Shown here: positions 32,392 to 43,879 of the stretch, piece after piece
How positions within the stretch are numbered: position 1 is the first letter of the stretch
Layout: each line of letters begins with the position of its first letter
Assembly (NCBI GenBank): GCA_025991245.1
Contig: BQMJ01000013.1
Coordinates: forward strand, 124,001-188,000
Direction: 5' to 3'
Source: Galdieria partita
Taxonomy: Eukaryota > Rhodophyta > Bangiophyceae > Galdieriales > Galdieriaceae
Length of the DNA stretch: 64,000 nt
The notes under the pieces: model-generated
What the model was told of the DNA's origin: nothing
Database searches by the model: none
The model's input: the letters and a program-made list of their open reading frames with translations, nothing else
Program-made: the position numbers and the translations under genes

Positions 32392-33111
32392 ATGAAATTT
32401 CATATCGAAGTACCTTTGCATGTTTCGAAAGAAGAATTTTGGAAGTTTCGTAGTCATCCAGATTTTCTAAGGCTTCAAGTAGAGAAAGGCCATTTGGATA
32501 GGTTGGAAACTGTGGACGAAGGTACTTTGGAAGATGGTACTTGCTTTCGAAAAATGCACATATTTCCCAAAATGGAAGTTTTCGAAGGCTTCAAATCGTT
32601 GAAACAGTATGTGGAGGAACACTTTACTGGATTGGAAGACTATCAATGGTGGAAAGAAGACGGCAGTTATACTCAGTTTTTCTGTACTAAACCGTTGGGG
32701 CTACTGACAGACAAAGTCACCACACAAGGAAGAATGGACTTGATAGGTACAGGCAACGAAACATGTACATATATATTACAAGGCACTGTAGAAGTGCATT
32801 TGGTGGGTATCGGTCACTTGGCAGAACCCATTATTATACGTAATATGAAACACTTCTATCAAGGCAAATTTTGTGAACTAGCAAACGAGTTTTTCAGACA
32901 GAAGAATGAATTGACATCTCATCAACAAGAGTTGCCTTGGGCAAACAAAGGGCCTTCTATGTTACGTCTGGGTAATATTTTTCGTCGCAAATCCTCGACA
33001 AATCCTAAAGTGGATAGTAAACTTTTAACGAGTACAAAAGTCTTCAACGATAAAGAAGAAGATGAAGAAGAGAGCCATTCTCAAGAAGATGAAATAAAAG
33101 TTTTTGCTTGA
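32392..33111 (+). CDS. START/SRPBCC-like protein (DUF2505-like)
   Basis: 239 aa, single exon. About residues 1-170 have the pattern of a helix-grip ligand-binding fold: FHIEVPLHVSKEEFWKFRSHPDF at the N-terminus, beta strands with GTCFRKMHIFPK and YTQFFCTKP, and a long C-terminal helix (AEPIIIRNMKHFYQGKFCELANEFF). Such proteins bind lipids or hydrophobic ligands; the ligand is unknown. The last 60 residues are acidic and disordered (EEDEEESHSQEDE). Its ATG is 117 bp from that of the divergent selenophosphate synthetase. Confidence 0.6.
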   Translation: MKFHIEVPLHVSKEEFWKFRSHPDFLRLQVEKGHLDRLETVDEGTLEDGTCFRKMHIFPKMEVFEGFKSLKQYVEEHFTGLEDYQWWKEDGSYTQFFCTKPLGLLTDKVTTQGRMDLIGTGNETCTYILQGTVEVHLVGIGHLAEPIIIRNMKHFYQGKFCELANEFFRQKNELTSHQQELPWANKGPSMLRLGNIFRRKSSTNPKVDSKLLTSTKVFNDKEEDEEESHSQEDEIKVFA

Positions 33112-33238
33112 ACTTTTTGATATCTTAGTTGGTAGAAAATATTGTGTCCATCGGACAAAAGAAATGAAAGTCTCGTTTGGTTGATTGGTTGATTCGGATT
33201 GAAGTTTGCTTTGGGAACGGAATACCAGCGTGACAGAG

Positions 33239-34102
33239 ATGGAGAAAGCAGTTGCCAGTAAGCGTTTCAAGGACCGAGTTATTATTATTACTGGTGCAGC
33301 GGGTAGCTTTGGAAGTAACTGTGCCAACCGGTTTGCTTCAGAGGGTGCCAAGGTAGTGATCACGGATGTTGTAGAAGAAACAAAGCTTCGAGAATTAGCA
33401 GCGACTATCGAAAAGGAGTTCAACACAAAGGCAGTCGCGATCCGTTGTGACGTTACTAATTACTCTCAGGTAGAGAATGTAGTGAAAGCTGCACACGAAG
33501 CTTTCGGTAGAATAGATTATTTGTTCAACAATGCGGGGTATCAAGGTCTTTTCATCAAAACCTTTGATTATCCAGTAGATGACTTTGAAAAAGTTCTTAA
33601 AATCAATACACAAGGAATATTTCACTTTTTGAAGGCAGTTTCTGCATACATGGTGAAACAAGGCCATGGAGCAATCGTGAACACTGCCAGTCAAGCTGGA
33701 GTCGACGGAGCTCCCAATATGGTAGCTTATGCCACTTCAAAAGCTGCAGTAATCGGGATGACCAAGACTTCGTCAAGAGATTTGGCTCCTTATAATATTA
33801 GAGTGAATGCTATATCACCAGCGTTTATCGACTCTGGGTAAGATTGTTTCCATGTCTGATAGTTTCTTGATTGAATGGTTATTAGGTTTATGTGGTTTAG
33901 ACAATGTGAATTGCAAGCTCAAGCAAATAGTATATATTATGACAAAGATCCCAAGGTTGTTTCTCAACAAATGCTGAATAGTGTTCCTATGCGTCGTGCT
34001 GGAACAGTGGATGAGGTTATTGGTACAGTAGCTTTTCTATTGAGTGACGATGCCGGTTATATTACTGGAATGAATATTCAAATAACCGGAGGTATTCTTT
34101 GA
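33239..34102 (+). CDS. Short-chain dehydrogenase, xylitol dehydrogenase-like
   Basis: Exons 33239-33837 and 33886-34102 (271 aa). NAD-binding TGAAGSFGSNCA (TGxxxGxG), LFNNAGYQG, catalytic Ser in NTASQAG, YATSK (Tyr/Lys) and DLAPYNIRVNAISPAF. The blocks FNNAGYQG, DYPVDDFEKVLKINTQG and the FMWFRQCELQAQA plus VPMRRAG segment recall bacterial (acetic-acid-bacterial) xylitol dehydrogenases, so oxidation of xylitol or a related polyol is likely. Galdieria is known for growth on many polyols. A 48-nt intron splits the substrate-loop region. Confidence 0.82.
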
Positions 34103-34221
34103 AGGACATTTATCATATTAAGTTTGTTGTGGCAATAAACAGAGACAGCAACGATGCAGTAAAATAGATAACAAAGATGCAAGTTTAAGAAACAACCAAA
34201 AATATCACTAAATGAATTTCT

Positions 34222-36024
34222 CTATGGAGATAATGAACCAGGTCCCATCATAGGCGGTGGGCTTATTGGAGAAGGAGGCTCGCAGTAATTTGCAAACCAC
34301 TTGTGAACATCTTCACGAGACCAAATAGCAGTAACAAAGGCATCATAACTCCAAGTCAAGTTAATAGCTCCTTGTTCGAAACCAGTGTATCTATCAATTT
34401 CCTCTGTAAACATACCACTTGGAACTGTATGTCTTCGAATAGCATTCAATACACGATCTCCTTCTTCCATAAGTGCAGATGCATAGCTACAAATGGCTTT
34501 TCCTGTAATAGTTGTAGTTGACTCAATAGTTGGAGGTCCAGATGGCATAACCATCAAGTGTTTGAAAAAGTCCTTGCTCCATTTCCCTATAACGATCTTT
34601 TCATGTTTCAACCATTCCGTAGCCAATTCATAATAGTATTGAGCCATTCCAAGAGTACACAAAATCCATGGATTTCCTGGAACGTCACTAGTATAGCCAT
34701 CGTAAATGTCTACATTTCTTTCAGTACACAAGTAACCATTCTCAATAGATACAATAGCTTACCGTCCGGAAATCTCCCAAACAGAGTTCCTTCATCTTGT
34801 TCCTTACGCATATTCACAGGATAAATATCTTGAAACACTAAACGCAACATATTGGCAGTTCCAATGACATATTCATTAGTTGGCGCAAATACATCATCAT
34901 GATTATATCCATGAATGATTGCTAAAATGGTGGAAGTATCCAGAAATGTCTCATGATTGGTGTCGTGAGTCGTATTTACCGATTCTAAAACGATACCAAA
35001 GTCTTTTGCAATGTAGGATGGCAAAACTTGAGTAATATCGTCTGCTGACTTTTGATAGTGTTTTGCAATATCATCATATCCAAGTTTCTTAGCCAGTTTC
35101 ACACCTAAACAAAATTATCTTCACTAACTAACAGAACTCCTAAAAAACTCACCTCGAAGAAGTGCAGTCCTTTGTAAGTATTGATCGAAGAAATGAATTC
35201 CATACAATTCTTCCCAAGGTCCACAGTTTTCATTGGGCCATACACGTGCTATATAGTCTAAATCTGCTCGAGTAAGTGTATTATTTGTTGGTCCAAAGAC
35301 GTGATCACGAATATATGAAATATTGCCTCCTTTTTGTAAGTATGCATAAGTAAACTTGATAACTGCAAGAGCACGAAGAGCAGGACCATCATTTTCAGTA
35401 CACCATCCTCCAGGATCTTTCACAACCACCAGTAAATAAACTGTAGACAAAGCTATCAAGCAGTCAACTTACATGCCGAGCCATTGACTAGAAAATGGGC
35501 AGCACCTAAGCCATCAGTATAAAAGTTGCCATTGTAATTGGGAGTGTGCTGTAGTTTATGATTAAAAGAAATATATTCTTTGATAATAGTTTCCAGTCTA
35601 GAAAAGTATATTTAAGTACTTGTTAGTCTACTTCAGGGTCTCTTCACATACCTATCGATCTCCTTAGGATCCGTTGCCCTTTCATACATAGTGACAACTA
35701 CTTGCATAGTAATTGCTGCATCTCGAATCCTATATGACGAAACTTGTTACGATCGTAGTAGACAATCCAAGTAAAACTGTCCAACCAGTTGTAATAGTAA
35801 TCAGGTTGTTTCTTTGAGTCTGCGGCTACAATACAACCTTTTGCAGTACCAGGTCGGTTGATATTGTCAAAAATCCCTTCCACAGAACGCTTATATTGTT
35901 TCGGAATCCATTCTTTAAGCTCCTCCTGCCATCCCAAAGAAGGAGAAGGAGGCAAAGGTTGAGCTTCAGTTATATAGCCAATAAACAATAGTACAACAAG
36001 TGTATATAAAATGAACTTCATCAT
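34222..36024 (-). CDS. Secreted glucoamylase (GH15), copy 1
   Basis: Exo-1,4-alpha-glucosidase that releases glucose from starch or glycogen. Six exons: 36024-35786, 35729-35652, 35597-35473, 35416-35153, 35104-34763, 34709-34222 (511 aa). Signal peptide MMKFILYTLVVLLFIGYITEA. GH15 landmarks: DYYYNWIRDAAITM across the first junction, WCTENDGPALRA, LDYIARVWP with the proton-donor Glu in CGPWEELYG, GNPWILCTLG, and the base Glu in TEEIDRYTGFEQGAINLTWS. The Pro-rich tail (SPPPMMGPG) has no starch-binding domain. Inverted paralogue of the next gene. Confidence 0.93.
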
Positions 36025-36291
36025 TTGACTAGACTGCCACCTGGTTGTCCCTATTTGACTAAGCACAGAAAACAACGATTGAGGAAGACCAACAACTCCA
36101 TTTGAATACTTTATCCAATGGACAAAGTATGGAGAACACGTTTATCCAAACGTGGAAACAGCCGAAAGTGGCCATTCGTCTGCAATTGTCTGCGCGAATA
36201 GTCATTTTCCCTCTCTGAGATAAACTTTTACAAATCTTCCTCGATGGAGGGGAATTATAACAAGTGTTTCTAGTGATTATTTATCCATTCT
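36025..36291. promoter_or_regulatory. Shared promoter of the glucoamylase pair: palindrome and three TTTATCCA boxes
   Basis: 267 bp between the two start codons. TTTATCCA occurs at 36110-36117, 36141-36148 and 36280-36287. The middle copy lies inside a perfect inverted repeat CACGTTT-ATCC-AAACGTG (36137-36154), which looks like a dimeric-factor binding site. TATCCA is the sugar-starvation element of rice alpha-amylase promoters, but conservation across this distance is only an analogy. A sugar-responsive bidirectional promoter is my inference. Confidence 0.5.
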
Positions 36292-38064
36292 ATGGGCTCC
36301 AAATCTCACTTTACAAGTAAACTAGTTGCCTTTACAAGTATACTTGTGCTTTTACTCTTCCACTCCTCTGAGGCCCAATCTTGGAAAGACTCATTAGAAA
36401 GATGGATACCTAAGGAAATGGAGAGATCATTTCAAGGGATATTTTACAATATTGACCCTCCCGGAGGTATTCCTGGTTCAGTAACAGCTGCAGATTCCCA
36501 TTACCAACCTGATTACTATTATAACTGGTAAATAACAACAAATATATTTTGAGAGATTCTAATTGTCACGAAAATAGGATAAGAGATGCTGCTATAACTA
36601 TGGATGTCGTAGTTACTCTCTATGAAAAAGCAAAAGAACCTTCACAAGTAAAAAAGTCCGTCAAGATAGTTGCTATATAAGAACTTCTCATTTTGTTGGA
36701 TTTAGGTTGGAGGATATCCTTAAAAGTTATGTCCATTACAACTATATCATCCAAAGGACTCCCAATCCAACAGGAAATTTAACGACTGGTGGATTAGGAG
36801 CTGCCCATTATCTTCTCAATGGTTCTGCTTGTATGTACTTCACCTCTTAAATATCCTATTCTCAAGTCTCTCTTAGTCACTGGATCATGGTGTAGTGTTG
36901 AGAACGATGGACCTGCATTAAGAGCTGTTGCAGTAATGCGATTTGCCAAGGAATACTTACGTAGACATGGTGACTTGTCCTATGTGAAGAAATGGATCTT
37001 TAATAATGAAACGAATCCTCCTACTACAGTCACTAGAGCAGATTTAGATTATATTGCCAGAGTATGGCCAGATCCATGTTGTGGTCCTTGGGAGACCTTC
37101 TTTGTTGTTCATTTTTGGGATCAATTACTGATTCGCAAGGCACTATTACAAGGTAGTGGATAAAAAATTGTCATTTGAGTCTCAAGTTAGAACTATTTTA
37201 GGAGCCAAGTTTGCAGAAATGCTTGGCTATATGAATGCCTCATCCTATTATACAAAACAAGCAAAAGAGTTGACTAGTAATATGAGCAAATTCATTTCGC
37301 ACGTTCATGGAGTTGTTCTTGAGTCTATCGATGCTCCTAGAGATACAATTCATGAGACTTTTATTGATACTTCGACTATACTTGCAGTACTTTATGGATA
37401 CAACGATGATGGTTTCTATGCTCCTGATGATCCATATGTTATGAATACAGCCAACTTGTTAAGACTCATTTACAAAGATCTATTTCCGGTAAATCGTCGC
37501 AGATCACAAGATGAAGGGGTCCTATTTGGAAGATTTCCAAACGGTAAAAAAGTCTCAAGCATTTGCATATCATTGGCTAATATTCTATTAGATAACTACG
37601 ACGGCATTGCCACCGGAAATGGAGTCAAAGGCAATCCTTGGTTCCTGTGTACTTTAGGAATGGCGAGATACTATTTTGAGTTAGCCAAACGCTTCTCAGA
37701 ATACACAACACTGACGATTCATTCCAAGTGGATGCTACCTCTATTGGATCACTTGGGTTCCTCCCACTCCCATTCTATGCCACCAGTCGTCGGAGAAGCA
37801 TTAAACCACTTCCAAGTTGGAGAAACTCTTCAGAAAGCACAACTCTGTCAAATTGCTAAAGCTCTGCTGACAGAAGCCGATAAGATTGTTTATGCTGTCT
37901 ACCGTCACGTTCCAGAGACAGGCATGCTCACCGAAGAAATTAACCGTTTTACTGGCTTTGAACAAGGAGCTAAAAACCTTACTTGGAGTTACGACTCTTT
38001 CGTAACAGCTATTTGGAGCAGGAAACATTCCTTAAAAGCTTTCCACAGCAACTGTCCTTTATAA
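36292..38064 (+). CDS. Secreted glucoamylase (GH15), copy 2
   Basis: Exons 36292-36527, 36578-36655, 36706-36830, 36877-37152, 37202-37543, 37592-38064 (509 aa). All five introns occur at the same places and phases as in copy 1; internal exons of 78, 125 and 342 nt are identical in length. Signal peptide MGSKSHFTSKLVAFTSILVL with cleavage near SEAQ. Landmarks: DYYYNWIRDAAITM, WCSVENDGPALRA, CGPWETFFVVHF, GNPWFLCTLG, TEEINRFTGFEQGA. One donor (GTCCGT after 36655) is non-consensus but is the only one keeping frame. Divergent from copy 1. Confidence 0.93.
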
Positions 38065-38134
38065 ATCTTTTGTGTTTCATGCAAAAATAAATTTTGCAAG
38101 TTTTGTTGTCCTCAAACGAAACAGTTTCTATCAA

Positions 38135-39660
38135 ATGGAAACAACTTCAGAAGTAGATAATAGACACTTGTCAGCGTCAAAAAAGAAAGCCGACAAAACA
38201 AAACATAGTAAGTATATTGAACGAAGACAAATCTTGAAAACTTAGTTGTTTGATAGCACCTCCTTCACGTCGGATGCAGTATGATGATCCTAGTGCAGTT
38301 GCTAAACTAAAAAAGACGCAAATTGTCCGAAAGAAAAATGCAGAACGCGCTGTACCTCTCTTTTCTCACTTACCTCAATATGAACAAGAAAGTATATTTT
38401 CTAGAGGTAGTTGTGAACGATCGCTTTCTTGCTTTCAGTATGACCGAAAACACATAAAAAAGGGTTTCAAAAAGATGCAAGTGAACTTCATCCTGCAGTT
38501 ATTAAGTTAGGACTTCAATATGCTTCTGGTATGATTGAATAGGTTTCTTGGTTTCTGTATATTATGCGGTGCTTATGCATATGGAAACTTTAGATGTAAT
38601 ATCTGGTGCTTCTTCCCGTTGTTTATCTTTATTGGATACACTTGCACTAGTTATTGAGAGTTTTTCCTTGTCAGTAAGTTTGTTATGTTTATTGTAATTG
38701 GATATATCATGCTTGTAGGAATATTTAGAAACTCGAGACTATCGCCGGGAGTTGGATAAATATTTAAGACGTAATATTCAGTTTCTTATTGATTGTCGAC
38801 CTCTATCTATTTCTATGGGCAATTGTATCAGATATATCAAGTCACGGATCTCTCAACTATCTCCGAGTATTCCTGAAGCGGAAGTAAGTTTCTATTGTTT
38901 TGGCAAATAGTTTCAAGTTGATCGTTTCTAGAACAAATCGAGTCTTTTGAAAACAATTCGTAATTTCCGGGAAGAGAAGTTTGAGCGCGCTGAAGAGATG
39001 ATTGCCGAATTGGGAGCAGAACGTATCAGAGACGGAGACACGATTCTTACTTTGGGTCGAAGTTCTTGTATTGAAGAAATATTTACAAAAGCAAAGAACT
39101 GTGGGAAAGACTTTCATGTGATTGTGTTAGATGCCAGGCCTAGACAGGAAGGATTAGCACTTTGTAAAAACCTTATTCAGATGGGAGTCAAGACAGATTA
39201 TTCCTCGTTATACGCAGCAAGTTATTATATGCGGGATGTCAATATTGTTTTATGTGGTGCAGAAGGTCTCATGTCTACAGGTGCGGTTATTTCAGGATTG
39301 GGAACAGCATGTGTAGCACTGGTAGCCAAAGAGTATCATGTTCCTGTCATGATTACCAGTCAAACTATCAAGTTTTCAGAAAGAGGACATTTAGATGCAA
39401 TTTGTTTCAATGAGATAGGTAATCCAGATGAATTGATTGGTCACGAAGGAAGTGATTGGTTTATGACTGGTGTTCATAACGAGAAGAAGTTTGCTAATAT
39501 GTTGAAGGAGAATTGGAAAGAGATGAAAAATCTGAAAGTTTTAAATTTATATTATGACCTTACTCCTGTTGAATTTATTGATGCAGTCATTACTGAAATT
39601 GGTATTATACCACCTTCTTCAGTGCCTGTAGTATTACGCGAATATATGTCGCTTTCTTAA
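38135..39660 (+). CDS. EIF2B4: Translation initiation factor eIF2B subunit delta
   Basis: Regulatory subunit of the eIF2 guanine-nucleotide exchange factor. Exons 38135-38207, 38257-38406, 38475-38528, 38594-38673, 38719-38883, 38932-39660 (416 aa). Diagnostic: VPLFSHLPQYEQE, then HPAVIKLGLQYASDVISGASSRC assembled from two exons, ILTLGRSSCIEEIF, VIVLDARPRQEG, CGAEGLMSTGAVISGLGTA, CFNEIGNPDEL, LYYDLTPVEFIDAVITEIG. The N-terminal basic region is shorter than in animals. One acceptor ends AAAAAG, weak but needed for the frame. Confidence 0.9.
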
Positions 39661-39721
39661 GACTTTTGTCAATCGTCGAGGCCGATTTGGGAGCGAATTG
39701 GGATCGTGTTGAGCGAAGAGA

Positions 39722-40033
39722 ATGGGTAGGCAAAGGAAAAGGGTTAACATAAAGAAAAAGATATAACAAATATTGCTGTTCTAAAATAGGAAAGGTTCAC
39801 GGTTCTCTTGCACGTGCCGGTAAAGTACGAGGTCAGACACAAAAGGTTCCCAAACAAGAAAAGAAGAAGCGCCCAAAGGGTAGAGCTTGGCAAAGACTCA
39901 AGTACAATAGGTAACTTTGACTTTTGCTGTTCTTTGTTTCAGCACTGAACGAGACGTTCATTTGTGGTTTAGACGTTTTGTAAGTGTTGTTGTTGGGTTT
40001 GGTAAGAGACGAGGTCCCAACGCCAACTCGTGA
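39722..40033 (+). CDS. RPS30: 40S ribosomal protein S30 (eS30)
   Basis: 61 aa from a 4-nt first coding exon (39722-39725, ATGG), then 39790-39910 and 39973-40033. The protein [45 protein letters not shown] is unmistakable eS30. There is no ubiquitin-like (FAU) extension, as in plants and yeast. Introns of 64 and 62 nt. Located 61 bp after eIF2B-delta on the same strand. Confidence 0.93.
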
Positions 40034-40217
40034 GTCTTTTCATTGGGCATCTAGAAAGCCAACAAAATAAAGAAACTGTTCGAAGCAATGATCTTGGATA
40101 GAGCCCAATTAGTCTTGTTAGATATATGCACTCTTTTATCGTGACTTTTCACTCTGAATAGTATTGCCAGTGAAGACCCTAAAAGTGAAAGAGTCTTATG
40201 GTCAGCCTTTTTTGGTT

Positions 40218-40677
40218 TTACGTCATTCTGTTACACACCTGCTGTTGATATACCATAAGTGCAAACTCTTGTCTATTTAAAACGTTACAACAGAGAATAG
40301 AAAAAGAGTACTCAGTAGACCCAACCTTTTCATGGCTTGTCGAAACGACTCCACTTGTATAAGTTTCAAAAAAGCCAGAGCGTGAGGAAACTCTACATAA
40401 AGTACGTACGGTGTCTTTTGCCAGTATTGAAGATAGTTCAGAAAACGCTGAAACGCTGGATCGTCCAATAAGCCATTTTGTGCCAAGTCTGTGACAAGTT
40501 AGCTTTCTCCAGCAATATGATAGACAACCTTACAGTGTATATACATAGGATTCGCAATGGACTCTAAAAACTCCAACTCCAACTCAAAACGTTCTTTTTC
40601 TAAGGAAAAAAGTATACTTCAGTATTGGAGATGAAGGCAACAACAATACCCGTAATAGGTGCTTGCTCCAACTGCAT
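40218..40677 (-). CDS. MED31: Mediator subunit 31 (MED31/Soh1)
   Basis: Small conserved subunit of the RNA polymerase II Mediator middle module. Exons 40677-40650, 40599-40534, 40488-40326, 40272-40218 (103 aa). The assembled core ERFELELEFLESIANPMY, then IHYLAQNGLLDDPAFQRFL, NYLQYW and EFPHALAFLKLIQ matches MED31 closely. The last exon gives FRQAMKRQEFALMVYQQQ, like the family end; without that splice the frame stops at 40277 with a less conserved tail. Introns 45-53 nt. Confidence 0.88.
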
Positions 40678-41566
40678 CCAGAACAAAAATTTCCAATGCT
40701 CTTATAACTTAACATTCATTCTCTTGAAGCATCATCCTCTCAAATGACGAAAATTGCACAAATTCTTTTTTTGAAACGATGAACTCGACAAATTCCCTTC
40801 TTCCGAGATCTATCAGAAGAGTTTGTGACTTTTGCAGCTAGCCAAGTCTGACAATACTCAAGAGAACAAAGCTATTCCGAGGCTTGTAAGTTTGTTTACT
40901 GTGTGTGCTATAGTCATCCATTCTCTGGTGGACATTAGCCCTGAAGAATATCATATGAATCAACCCTGAAAAGGTCAACGTGAAGGACGAGCAATCCAAT
41001 AAGGAATCTGATAGATATACTTTTGGAATCTTTAGATATTTGTTCCCATATAGTGCAAAACAGTCAAACAGGGCATCTAGATATATTTTATAATAACAGA
41101 CAAAGCAAACCTTTTCAAACCATATTCTAAAATGCTTATGGTCACAAGACACTGAGACAGGAAAGAGCAGTCCATGGTAACTATTTGAAGAATATCTATC
41201 TAACAAAGAAGAGCTTAGCATGATAGAAAAGAAAAGTTTTTTAGAATAAACCGACAAAATACTAACGTTATAAAGTCAAGAGAACATAATGAAAGGGAAT
41301 CTTCATAAAATGTTCATTAAAGACTATGAAGAAATTTCGACTCGAATAAATTCGAATCCGTTACAAACAACTTACTTTGTCTTGGAGATATATGTCTGTG
41401 TTTCAAGTGTTGTCTTTCGTTTTAACAAAACATAATTCATCAACAGTAATGAGTTATCATATCCCTTCATAGAGTCTTACTATTCGATTGTTTTTGCTTT
41501 TTGTTCTGTTTGTCCATTCGCAGTAAATGTAGAGACGATGTTCAAAGTGTTGGTTGATTTTGGCCG
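40678..41566. other. Intergenic stretch, no supported gene
   Basis: 889 bp between MED31 and the RUS-family gene, AT-rich. A minus-strand frame (41221-40838, about 127 codons, Cys/Phe/Ser-rich) has no homology that I recognise and no convincing splice context. I found no tRNA, snRNA or repeat. Confidence 0.4.
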
Positions 41567-43299
41567 ATGGCATTTTGTGGTTACAGTACAACTTCTTTTC
41601 TTGGACGTTCAAAGAACAGAAAACTGTTCCTCGACAAACACAACTTGTTTATTATCTCTCGACCTTGTTCAACGCTCGGAAGCCATCGTGGTTTCCAAGC
41701 AGCGGGTAGCAGTTTGAATCCTTGTTGTTATTGTTGTAGGATTACAAACTGGTTTCTTCCCTGCTACAAAAGAAATATACATAATGCTTTCAAACTGTTA
41801 TTTGCTGTATCCAAAACAGACAAAGCCAACTTAGCATTAGGATTCATCTTGTTAGGTGCTCTTTATCGTGCTTCTTCGTATTCTCGGTCAGTATTCTACT
41901 TTGTTATAACCGGTTTCGGGTTGGCTGAAATAACAAAACTAGTCTTTTCAAGCAACGAGTTTTACCAAACAAGCAATATTTATTGTATGAAACTTCACCT
42001 CATGAGAGATTCGACTATTTCATGAATCCGCAAAACGGCGAGTTGCTGATAGCTGGTAGTAATGATTGTCGTACTATATGGAGAAAGATTTTGGACCTTC
42101 TTTATAGCTCTTTTCTCCCGGAGAATTGCAAGAAGACAGTATCTAAAGATTACTTTTGGTTTACAACTTTTAATTTTTTGCAAAATGTAGTCAATTGTTG
42201 TATTGGTGTTATATCCACTCAGCAACTATTGCGAGCTGTTGGACTCTCCTCTACTCAAGGGATTGGAAAGTCTGCCTCACTCAATTGGGTTCTAAAGGAT
42301 GGTATTGGAAGGTTGGGTGCCATAATTTTCGGAAGTTTTATTGGCAATCGCTTCGATGCAGATCCAAAACGTTGGAGACTTTGGGGTGACATTTTATATG
42401 CCTTTGGAATTGGAACAGAAATTATTTCGCCGATGTTGTCTCGATATTTCTTATTAGTTGCATCATTAGCCAATATGGTTAAAGCAACCTCTTACATGCT
42501 TCGTTTGCCTACAACTGCAGCTATTAGGCGTTCTTTTGCAAAGCGAGAAAATTTTGGAGATATTTCGGCCAAGGCCAACTCGCAAGAAGTACTTTCAAAC
42601 TTGATTGGTACTTTTTTGGGAATAGGCCTCAGCATTATACTTGGTCATAGTTGGTGGCAACTTTGTATTGCATACATTGTTTACTTTATTATGTTCTTTT
42701 TACTCAATTATTTGGGGGTGAAGGGTCTTCAACTTCGAACTCTGAATTTGCAACGATCCTTATTACTGGGTTGGAGTTACTGGAAGCATTTTCAAGTTTC
42801 AACTGTGGAAGAGGTTAATTACCGAGAGAATGTGATTTTGCCTTCAATAATGAGTTTTGGACGTTGTATCCGAGTTGGCGTCTCGTTACGAGATATTCAT
42901 TTAACCGGTGCAGAACTAGCAACCTTATTAGACAAGTATCGACAAGCCAAGTATTTATTGACTGTCCAACATGGCAAAATATATATTGTTTTTCATATGG
43001 AAGCGCGGGTGAAAGATGAGTTACAAGCCATTTTGCAAGCAACCTTTTTGTCACAAGAAAATGGTTGTACCTGTGTGGATAAACTTGAACAAAGTTATGC
43101 TACTGCCAAGGAACATTTGGAGCGTTTTATATTAGAGTTAAAATCCAAAGGTTGGAAAACCGAAGAATTTTTACATTCTGGTGCGCAAAAATATCGAGCG
43201 TTTTGGAATGTAAAGCCAACAAATTGGAAACTATCCAACTCCAGCAGCGTTGCAAATTTGGCTTTTACAGAAGCCAAAACTAACTGTGAACTGTTATAG
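41567..43299 (+). CDS. RUS/DUF647 membrane protein (ROOT UV-B SENSITIVE family)
   Basis: Plant RUS proteins act in UV-B signalling and vitamin B6/transaminase homeostasis. The DUF647 core is clear: LLRAVGLSSTQGIGKSASLNWVL, KDGIGRLGAIIFGSFIGNRFD, KRWRLWGDILYAFG, ATRLP-like YMLRLPTTAAIRRSFAK, ANSQEVLSNLIGTFLGIGLS with hydrophobic helices. About 520 aa. The 5' frame (from 41567) and the core frame (from about 41980) differ, so an intron lies at about 41880-41980. The best candidate is 47 nt long from 41911, giving VLPNKQYLLYETSPHERFDYF at the junction, but others remain possible. Confidence 0.8.
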
Positions 43300-43332
43300 A
43301 TAATTCAGTTGTATTTAGAATAAAGAGATCGG

Positions 43333-43879
43333 TCAAAATGGATAAAAATAACGTTCTCTGAGTTGATCCAGTCGTTTTATCACTATGATGAGAAAGCAAA
43401 CACCGTATAATTTAGTACTTTTATCGTTGGTAGAGACTATTTGTAGCTTACCAACAGGAGTTACTAAGTGCTGACCCAACAGACGAAAAACTTTGGGTAA
43501 GCCACTCATTACATTGGACTCTACTTGTTTCTCCAGTTGTTGAGTTTCCTCTTGTTGCTTCCTCTGCATCCTCTTTTGGAAGTCTTCCTTTAAAGTATCG
43601 AGAGAATTTGGACCATCTGCCCCTAATAGATGTGAGTTCAGTACTCCACAAAAAGCACACCTCAAAAAGACCTTTTTCGATGACTGTTTGTGCAAGGTTA
43701 TAACCTTGTGTACTTTCCACAAGGCCCGTCTTCTTCTCTTGTCTGGATTCTAGGCCGTCATCTTCCTCTTGATAGAGCCATCTATCTAACACAGTAACTA
43801 CTGTCGAAGAACCACAAGCTACCAAGAGTATGCATGACAAAGTAAACAATGCTCTTTGAACTTCCATCTCAAGTGCCAT
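43333..43879 (-). CDS. Small membrane-anchored coiled-coil protein, unknown
   Basis: Not recognised. Exons 43879-43705, 43622-43452, 43382-43333 join to 131 aa. One N-terminal transmembrane segment (ALFTLSCILLVACGSSTVVTVL), an acidic stretch, then a charged helix rich in Gln/Glu (LKEDFQKRMQRKQQEETQQL) and PKVFRLLGQHLVTPV. The third exon (50 nt) ends YFYPF. An organelle inner-membrane factor is possible but not shown. Confidence 0.5.

Noticed and set aside
40838-41221. Minus-strand frame of about 127 codons
   Set aside because: No recognised family, odd Cys/Phe-rich composition, no supporting splice sites.
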